Part shown: positions 7,386-12,774 of the stretch, piece by piece
How positions within the stretch are numbered: the first letter of the stretch is position 1
How the letters are laid out: every line of letters starts with the position of its first letter
Assembly (NCBI GenBank): GCA_023269295.1
Contig: JAHFTU010000001.1
Location: forward strand, 32,459-47,515
Origin: Candidatus Woesearchaeota archaeon
Lineage (GTDB): Archaea > Nanobdellota > Nanobdellia > Woesearchaeales > UBA10216
Length of the DNA stretch: 15,057 bases
Direction of reading: 5' to 3'
Notes under the pieces: model-generated
Told to the model about the DNA's origin: nothing
Database searches by the model: none
What the model saw: the letters and a program-made list of their open reading frames with translations, nothing else
Program-made: the position numbers and the translations under genes

Positions 7386-9716
7386 ATGGGAAGAGAAAAA
7401 GAGGTTAGAAAAGAGAGTTCTGGAAAGTCAGAGGAATCAGGCCTAGTTTACAGGGTGTTTCCTGTAGTAACAACAGAAATACCGCAAAACAAAAACCAGC
7501 CCTCATACGAATTCCAGCTCAGGCAGCTTACTGCCCAGCTCATGCAGAAATCAAACGAGCTTGAAAGGCTCCGCGATTATGTGACAAAGCTTGAGGAAGG
7601 GGAGAACGGCCTCATCCATGAGCTAACAAGGCAGCTCGCCACAAAAGACGAGGAGATAAGCAGGATAGCCGCGCTCTACGCAAAGAAGGAGGCAGAAAAC
7701 AAAAAGCTCTCGATGGCGTTTGAGGCGCACATAATTTCTGAGAAGGGAAATGCCGAGAGAATAAAGGCGCTGCTGCTGCGAAAAGAGCACGATACTTCCA
7801 GCCAGACTGAAAGGCTGAGGCAGGAAGTTGAGAGGAAAGATGCGGAAATAACATCCCTACGGAACGCGCTCATCCAAACAAGGGTTCTCAGCAGGACAGA
7901 ACTCCCTGACAATTCAGCCCACCTAAAGCAAATAGAGCACCTGCAAAAAAAGCTCGAGAATAAGGAAACTGAGTCTAATAGGCTTCAAAGAATATTTCTT
8001 GAAGAACAAAACCTCAACAAGTCAGCCCAGTCAAGGCTGAAAGAGCAGATTGCAGCCACAACAAGCCAGCTTGAAGAGCTGAAAGCATTTCTCATAGAGA
8101 AGGAAAAGCTTGTCCAAAACCTCGAAGCGGCCTTTGAGAAAAGAATTGCAGCAAAAGAAGAGGAAATGAAGCACCTCAAGGCAGCTATTGAGCACAAGCC
8201 GTCAACAGGCATTCACCGCGAAGTGGACAGGCTAAGGTCAGAGCTCCAGATAAAGGAAGAAGCATCAGCAATGATGGCAGAAGAGATGGCAAAGATAAAA
8301 GAGCAGTCAGCGCTTATCCGCCGAAGGCTTGAAGAGCGCCAGAAAATATTCTTTGAAAGCGAACGGGCATATGAAGAGCTCATAGGGAAGCTCAGGGAAC
8401 AGCACGACACAAGATTCAAAGCCCTCGTACAGGAAGCATCCCAGAAAGAGGCAGCCCTGTCAGCAACACTGGAGGAAGAACGGGCAAAGATGAGGAAAGA
8501 AACTGCCCTCATGAAAGAAAAAGAGAAGCAGATTGCAGAAACACTCCAGGCATTCACCAGAACATCAGAGCAGCTCATCAAGCTAGGCAGCCCAGCCTCG
8601 CTCGAAGGGCAGGATGCATCAGAGCTTGCAGTGCTGCAGGCAAACGTTGAGGAAAGCCGGAAGCAGCTTGAAGAGAAAGGAAAACAGCTCGCTGACCATG
8701 AAAGGCAATTTGAGGAAAGGCAGCACTACGCAGCAAAGAAAGAAGCTGAACTCAAGAAGCTGCTCGCCATAACAGAATCAAAGATAACCGAGCTAAAAGC
8801 CAAAGAGGCGGCTGTGGAAAGAAAAGAGCAACTCCTGCTCCAGGAACAGGAAGGACTCAACAAGGAGCTTGACGTCCTTGCAAACGCAGGCATAGAGATT
8901 GGCAAGTCGAGGCAGTACCTGCAGCAAAAACTTGACCAAATCGGAAGCCTTAGCCAGCCAACACAAACTAGTTCGTATGCTACACAGCCACAACCATTGC
9001 CGCCTCAACGGCCAACAGAACAGCCATTCAAGCCACAAACAAACCAGCCACAACCACTCAAACAGCAGCCAACCGCGCAGGAAATGGGATTCGGTGCATC
9101 CGGAGTTATCCAGGAAGCCCAGGAAGAAGAGCAATTTGAAACCCCAAGATTTTCAGGAATCTCATCCTCAGCAGCAACACAAGTCCAGGAGGCGCCAACT
9201 GAGCTCTCTGATGAAGAAGGCATGGTAGAAGCCCCGAAAACAGCGACAACAACCAGAGCAGCAGAGATCCCCAAATCACAGCCAAAAGCAGGAGCCACCC
9301 CAAAAATAAAGCCAGTGAAGCTATCCAAATTGCAACAGAAAAAACTAGCCAAGAGGCTCAAGGCAGAAGCCAAAGCCGTTGCCAAAGCAAAACTGAAAGG
9401 AATAGTTGCAAAAAAAGCCGCAAAGCCGCTGCTGACCCCGCAATTAAAGCCGGCAGGCCCAAGAAAGCAAACTGCCCCAATCGCAAAGGTACCACAGGAA
9501 GAAACAGCCATAGGGGCACGGGAAGCAGACGGCCGCGCCGACGGTCAGGAGCTTTTTACTGAGATGGGCGGCTACTCTGAAGTTGACGAAATCAAGTCAA
9601 TAGCCGAAGTCGGTCTTCAGCACGGCGACTCGATAGAGCAGATACGGGAATCACTCTTGGTGTCTGGGTATTCCAAGCAGAACATTGAGAAGGTGCTGAG
9701 CGGAATTAAAAAATAA
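7386..9716 (+). CDS. Large coiled-coil protein with basic tail and small helical C-terminal module
   Basis: I do not recognise this 776-residue protein as a named family. Residues ~45-525 are almost pure charged heptad-type helix (repeated LKxxLExKExE patterns), a long coiled coil. Residues ~527-570 are a Gln/Pro-rich linker, ~570-635 an acidic/polar linker, and ~636-700 a Lys/Ala/Pro-rich stretch resembling histone H1-like tails that may bind nucleic acid. The last ~70 residues (703-776) form a compact module ending in HGDSIEQIRESLLVSGYSKQNIEKVL. From memory it resembles small UBA-like helical modules common in DPANN and CPR proteins. No signal peptide, membrane segment or ATPase motif is seen, so it is probably cytoplasmic, possibly structural or chromosome-associated; this is inference. 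Its 3' end is duplicated at 11201-11451 beyond the ATPase gene. Confidence 0.85.
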   Translation: MGREKEVRKESSGKSEESGLVYRVFPVVTTEIPQNKNQPSYEFQLRQLTAQLMQKSNELERLRDYVTKLEEGENGLIHELTRQLATKDEEISRIAALYAKKEAENKKLSMAFEAHIISEKGNAERIKALLLRKEHDTSSQTERLRQEVERKDAEITSLRNALIQTRVLSRTELPDNSAHLKQIEHLQKKLENKETESNRLQRIFLEEQNLNKSAQSRLKEQIAATTSQLEELKAFLIEKEKLVQNLEAAFEKRIAAKEEEMKHLKAAIEHKPSTGIHREVDRLRSELQIKEEASAMMAEEMAKIKEQSALIRRRLEERQKIFFESERAYEELIGKLREQHDTRFKALVQEASQKEAALSATLEEERAKMRKETALMKEKEKQIAETLQAFTRTSEQLIKLGSPASLEGQDASELAVLQANVEESRKQLEEKGKQLADHERQFEERQHYAAKKEAELKKLLAITESKITELKAKEAAVERKEQLLLQEQEGLNKELDVLANAGIEIGKSRQYLQQKLDQIGSLSQPTQTSSYATQPQPLPPQRPTEQPFKPQTNQPQPLKQQPTAQEMGFGASGVIQEAQEEEQFETPRFSGISSSAATQVQEAPTELSDEEGMVEAPKTATTTRAAEIPKSQPKAGATPKIKPVKLSKLQQKKLAKRLKAEAKAVAKAKLKGIVAKKAAKPLLTPQLKPAGPRKQTAPIAKVPQEETAIGAREADGRADGQELFTEMGGYSEVDEIKSIAEVGLQHGDSIEQIRESLLVSGYSKQNIEKVLSGIKK
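9465..9700 (+). repeat. Direct repeat, copy 1 (3' end of coiled-coil gene)
   Basis: This stretch matches 11201-11435 in the same orientation. From 9491 to 9700 there are 14 substitutions and one single-base gap; the first 52 bases (9491-9542) are identical. The match weakens upstream of 9491 in the Lys/Pro linker and stops after 9700, just short of the stop codon. The two copies enclose the ATPase gene. Confidence 0.9.
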
Positions 9717-9726
9717 GCTTTAACCG

Positions 9727-9749
9727 AGCGTTATTAGCTGCGCAACGCT
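9727..9749 (-). terminator. Inverted repeat at the convergent gene ends
   Basis: AGCGTT and AACGCT form a 6-bp stem with an 11-base loop, spanning the ATPase stop codon. It lies in the 17-base gap between convergent genes and may mark the transcript ends; the role is uncertain. Confidence 0.3.
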
Positions 9750-11116
9750 TTTTCCATGTCCTTCAAATCGAAAACAACGAATCCTTCCTTTCTCAGCTCT
9801 TCTTTTCCAAAAACTCTTTTACCAAACAATCCAAAATAATCCTTTTTCCTTTTCCACCCCACAAACTTCGATTTCCCCTCCAACTCTTCCAAAATATTCC
9901 TCGCTTTACTCTCACTCAAAGCAGACCATTTGCACTCAAAAAACAAAGCCTCTTTTTTATTCTCATCCAAACACACCAAATCTATCTCCTTATCCTTATG
10001 CCACCACCTTCCCAGCTTTGTCTGCCCTATTGGAAGCCTAAAATTACGTACAATCTGCTTGCAAACGTTTTCAAATACAAACCCGATATACCTGTCATAA
10101 TCCTTCGCGAAAAATGTTTTAAGATGGGCAATTTCACCTATCTCTATGTCATCTTTGAACGGATAAACATAACTCAACCAAAAGCTGAAAAAATTGTCAC
10201 TTATTTTGTAAACGTAATTTTTCCTTTTTGGCACATTAACAATGACAGGCGACTCTGTTGCAATAAATTTCAAATCAATCAATACCTTTATGTACTTATT
10301 TATGTTTGTAATTTCAACCGAGCTTTTTGTAGCTATTTCATTCAACTTGCTGGCTCCCTCAAAAATGCTCCTCATGATGCTTAAATATACCTCAACTTCC
10401 CTTAATTCCTGTGCAAGCAAAAATTCAGCCTCCTTGTTTAAAATAGACCCGCTTTTCCAAAAAGTACAATTAACATTTTCCGTGAAGCTCTTGCCAATTT
10501 CAAATTCTTTAATATAAAACGGTACGCCATCCAAAGCTCCGTACGCTTTGATAACCTCGTCCAAGTTCCATCTCGGGAAGAATTTAACAAATTCCCTAAA
10601 CCCTAGCCTGTTAACTTCTATCTGCCCTGTTCTCCTGCCATACAGCGGGCTCTTATACCCCAAGACATCATTCTCCATTATGCTTACATAAGAACCGCAC
10701 AGTATCAAAAAGATGTTTTTACCCTTCAACACTTCATCCCAGAGGTGCTGAAAGTCTGACAATATCGACGTGTCCTTTTCTACCCAAAACGGGAATTCGT
10801 CTATAACCACAACAAGCCTTTCTCCCTGTTTATGATTACATATCTCTTCAAAAACAGCATCCCAGCTTTTTACTTCCTGAATGAAAACATTGAAATCTTT
10901 CGAGAACTTTAGCCTAAACCTTTCAAGCTCGTCCCCCAGCCTCTTCTTTTTAGCCAGGAAATAAAAATGCGGCTTGTCTTTTATAAACTGCCTTATAAGC
11001 TCTGTTTTTCCAACCCTTCTTCTTCCGTATATCGGAATGAGCTCTGGTTTGTTTGAAGCATACTTATCCTCCAATATTTTCAGTTCCTGCTCCCTATCAA
11101 TAAAATGTAGTAACAT
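9734..11116 (-). CDS. Archaeal AAA-type ATPase with C-terminal DUF234 nuclease-like domain
   Basis: This 460-residue protein fits the archaeal ATPase family (ATPase_2 plus DUF234) that occurs in many copies in archaeal genomes. It has Walker A GRRRVGKT (31-38), Walker B VVVIDEFPFW with D106/E107, and a sensor-like LILCGS (137-142). A winged-helix-like segment follows (~245-310), then a C-terminal domain with a PD-(D/E)XK pattern: E349, D379 in KEIDLV, and E394-x-K396 in FFECKW. DNA cleavage or binding is thus plausible, but the family's role is not settled; mobile-element and defence roles have been suggested. It opposes both flanking genes, is visibly A+T-richer than the coiled-coil gene, and is enclosed by a duplicated piece of that gene, all signs of acquisition. 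The start has a TATA box ~28 bases upstream. Confidence 0.9.
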   Translation of the reverse strand: MLLHFIDREQELKILEDKYASNKPELIPIYGRRRVGKTELIRQFIKDKPHFYFLAKKKRLGDELERFRLKFSKDFNVFIQEVKSWDAVFEEICNHKQGERLVVVIDEFPFWVEKDTSILSDFQHLWDEVLKGKNIFLILCGSYVSIMENDVLGYKSPLYGRRTGQIEVNRLGFREFVKFFPRWNLDEVIKAYGALDGVPFYIKEFEIGKSFTENVNCTFWKSGSILNKEAEFLLAQELREVEVYLSIMRSIFEGASKLNEIATKSSVEITNINKYIKVLIDLKFIATESPVIVNVPKRKNYVYKISDNFFSFWLSYVYPFKDDIEIGEIAHLKTFFAKDYDRYIGFVFENVCKQIVRNFRLPIGQTKLGRWWHKDKEIDLVCLDENKKEALFFECKWSALSESKARNILEELEGKSKFVGWKRKKDYFGLFGKRVFGKEELRKEGFVVFDLKDMEKALRS

Positions 11117-11123
11117 GTTACTA
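11108..11123. promoter_or_regulatory. Perfect 16-bp palindrome over the ATPase start codon
   Basis: TAGTAACATGTTACTA is its own reverse complement and is centred on the ATPase ATG. A second small inverted repeat, AGTAT-TACG-ATACT (11124-11137), lies between it and the TATA box. A dimeric regulator bound here would block initiation; no candidate regulator is known. Confidence 0.55.
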
Positions 11124-11139
11124 AGTATTACGATACTAA

Positions 11140-11148
11140 TATTTAAAT
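11140..11148 (-). promoter_or_regulatory. TATA box of the ATPase gene
   Basis: The minus strand reads ATTTAAATA, preceded by AGAAAC, centred about 28 bases before the ATG. The transcript should be leaderless. The 15-base core 11140-11154 recurs exactly at the lipoprotein promoter (12668-12682). Confidence 0.65.
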
Positions 11149-11200
11149 GTTTCTGTTACAACAGTAGTTGGAGGGTCGCTGTTCTTGGACCGGCTTGCTT

Positions 11201-11451
11201 AAGCAAACTGCCCAAACCACAGAAGCACCACAGGAAGAAACAGCCATAGGGGCACGGGAAGCAGACGGCCGCGCCGACAACCAGGAGCTTTTTACTGAGA
11301 TGGGCGGCTACTCTGAAGTTGATGAAATAAAGTCAATAGCTGAAGTCGGGCTGCAGCACGGCGACTCGATAGAGCAGATACGGGAATCACTCTTGGTATC
11401 CGGCTACTCAAAGCAGAACTTGACAAGGTGCTGAGCAGCATCAGGAAGTAG
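11201..11451 (+). pseudogene. Truncated, frameshifted second copy of the coiled-coil gene 3' end
   Basis: This fragment is homologous to residues ~694-776 of the coiled-coil protein. It reads in frame from KQTAQTTEAPQEE to SGYSKQN. There one base is missing relative to copy 1 (the A of ATT at 9684), so the frame runs into TGA at 11432-11434. Restoring one base would continue as DKVLSSIRK and stop at TAG 11449-11451, lining up with the NIEKVLSGIKK end of copy 1. No front part, promoter or credible start exists: the frame opens only from a TTG at 11168, just after an in-frame stop. The 84 bases between the ATPase start and this fragment hold the ATPase promoter and about 45 bases of unassigned sequence. 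It is a relic of a paralogous gene or of a displaced 3' end. A sequencing error could cause the frameshift but not the missing front. Confidence 0.85.
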
Positions 11452-11463
11452 TTCTAATAAGTT

Positions 11464-12642
11464 TTATGTTAATGCACCACCATTTTCAACACAAACCGTC
11501 CACTGCGCTTCTATACACTCCTGTGTTCCAGCCTTCCCACCAGTAGTTGTGCATGCTTTCTTAGCTCCAGGTTGACAGGCTCCTGTCACACCTGCTGTTT
11601 GTATACCACCGCCTCCAGAACTGCTTTCAAACCCCGGCAGGTGCTTCACAAGAAGCTTTGTCGAAGCTGATATAAGGTGGTTGTAGTTAACAGTTACAGT
11701 CGCTTTTTGCACAGCGTCAAAGCTAACACCACTCTGTATGCACGTGATAGAAGCTTCACCATTAGTTAATCTCACATCACCATTTACCTCCTGGACATTG
11801 GCTGGATTATCAAAGCCACTGCAGCTCAAGCCGGTCACTCCAGTATTCAAAGTAACCCTAACAATGTTTTCCTTGGCGAAATTTCCCTTCTCACAACCCC
11901 CGTCCTTATTTGTGGCGGCTATAGCTTCCGGCTTAAAAAAGCTGCCTGTGCCGTCAGCCTTAAGCGTAAACTTGAGTATGACCTTCCCAGCACCGCCTAC
12001 AGCTTCATCAAGAGAAACAACGTGTAATGGAGCGCCGGAGCTAAACATCGGCTTTGTACCCTTAACATCACATACTCCTGCAGTTGGCCTAGTGAGATCC
12101 TGCCTCATGCAGAAGTCGCCAACAGCCTTCGTCTGGTAATTGTAGCAAAAATCAGCCTGTAGCGGGAATTCCGCATTGCCCTCTAGCAGCTTTTTGTAAG
12201 TTAATCCCTCGAACTTGATTTCGTCGATACCACCCTGTATCTTGCCCCCTTCCGGGTCCTTTTTAACGCCATCAAGTTTGTACTTCGGGTCAGTTTTGCC
12301 AGCTAAACCAGAATAGAGAACGTTCTGCAAATTCTCGGGCTTTGTTTTGCCCGTCTCAACAAAGTCCTGCGGGTAAATGCCGCCCAATGTCACCTTAAGC
12401 TTGCTTGCTGGAATGTCGCGCTCACCAACATTCTCGAGGCGTAGTATCACGTCAAAAGACATCTGCTTGTTATCAAGAATTTCTTTCGGCGGGGCGTTGT
12501 CAAGAAAGCTAACCCTCAAGCCTTCCGAGCCGCCAATGAAAGGCGTTGAGGAAGAAGATACCGCACCCTTGCCGCCACCCTGGCAGCCAGCAACAACAAG
12601 CGCCATAGCCAGCAATACCAGAACTAACACACCCTTTTGCAT
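11464..12642 (-). CDS. Predicted secreted lipoprotein with cysteine-rich C-terminus
   Basis: This 392-residue protein starts with a lipoprotein-type signal: MQKG, a hydrophobic stretch (residues 4-18) and a lipobox VAGC with the anchoring cysteine at 20, followed by a Gly/Ser linker. The next region (about 41-95) reads like an immunoglobulin-like, CARDB-type strand pattern (SFDVILRLENVGERDIPAS). A cysteine pair occurs in FCYNYQTKAVGDFCM (166, 178). The last ~40 residues hold four cysteines (356, 364, 376, 384) in a C-x7-C-x11-C-x7-C pattern ending in W-x2-C, after a Gly-rich linker. The fold should be extracellular and disulfide-stabilised. No enzyme motif is seen. It is divergent from the large surface protein gene across a 132-base promoter region, which suggests a shared surface role. 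The family is not named. Confidence 0.8.
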   Translation of the reverse strand: MQKGVLVLVLLAMALVVAGCQGGGKGAVSSSSTPFIGGSEGLRVSFLDNAPPKEILDNKQMSFDVILRLENVGERDIPASKLKVTLGGIYPQDFVETGKTKPENLQNVLYSGLAGKTDPKYKLDGVKKDPEGGKIQGGIDEIKFEGLTYKKLLEGNAEFPLQADFCYNYQTKAVGDFCMRQDLTRPTAGVCDVKGTKPMFSSGAPLHVVSLDEAVGGAGKVILKFTLKADGTGSFFKPEAIAATNKDGGCEKGNFAKENIVRVTLNTGVTGLSCSGFDNPANVQEVNGDVRLTNGEASITCIQSGVSFDAVQKATVTVNYNHLISASTKLLVKHLPGFESSSGGGGIQTAGVTGACQPGAKKACTTTGGKAGTQECIEAQWTVCVENGGALT

Positions 12643-12667
12643 TTTATATCAAAACTGAAAAATGTTG

Positions 12668-12676
12668 TATTTAAAT
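12668..12676 (-). promoter_or_regulatory. TATA box of the lipoprotein gene
   Basis: The minus strand reads ATTTAAATA, preceded by AGAAAC, centred about 30 bases before the ATG at 12642. The 15-base core is identical to that of the ATPase promoter. Confidence 0.6.
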
Positions 12677-12741
12677 GTTTCTATGGTTTTTTTAAGCTGG
12701 CTCAGGAAGGCAACTTTTCAATATGACCAACTACCAGAAAG

Positions 12742-12750
12742 ATTTATATT
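12742..12750 (+). promoter_or_regulatory. TATA box of the large surface protein gene
   Basis: ATTTATATT is centred about 29 bases before the ATG at 12775. A TAGGGA stretch (12761-12766) precedes the ATG by about 8 bases and could be a ribosome-binding site if transcription starts upstream of it. Confidence 0.55.
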
Positions 12751-12774
12751 CTTTCACTAATAGGGAAATACCAT

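Noticed and set aside
9005..9511. Long open frames antisense to the coiled-coil gene
   Set aside because: They are shadows of the Gln/Pro- and Lys/Ala-rich coding sequence, with low-complexity translations and no promoter or start signal.
11168..11434. An 88-codon open frame with a TTG start as a real small gene
   Set aside because: Its body is the truncated copy of the coiled-coil gene end, an in-frame stop precedes the TTG, and it ends by frameshift before the natural stop.
9465..11451. The flanking direct repeats as insertion-sequence target duplications
   Set aside because: At over 200 bases, with codon-structured divergence, they are far too long and too old-looking for a target duplication, and no transposase or terminal inverted repeats were found.
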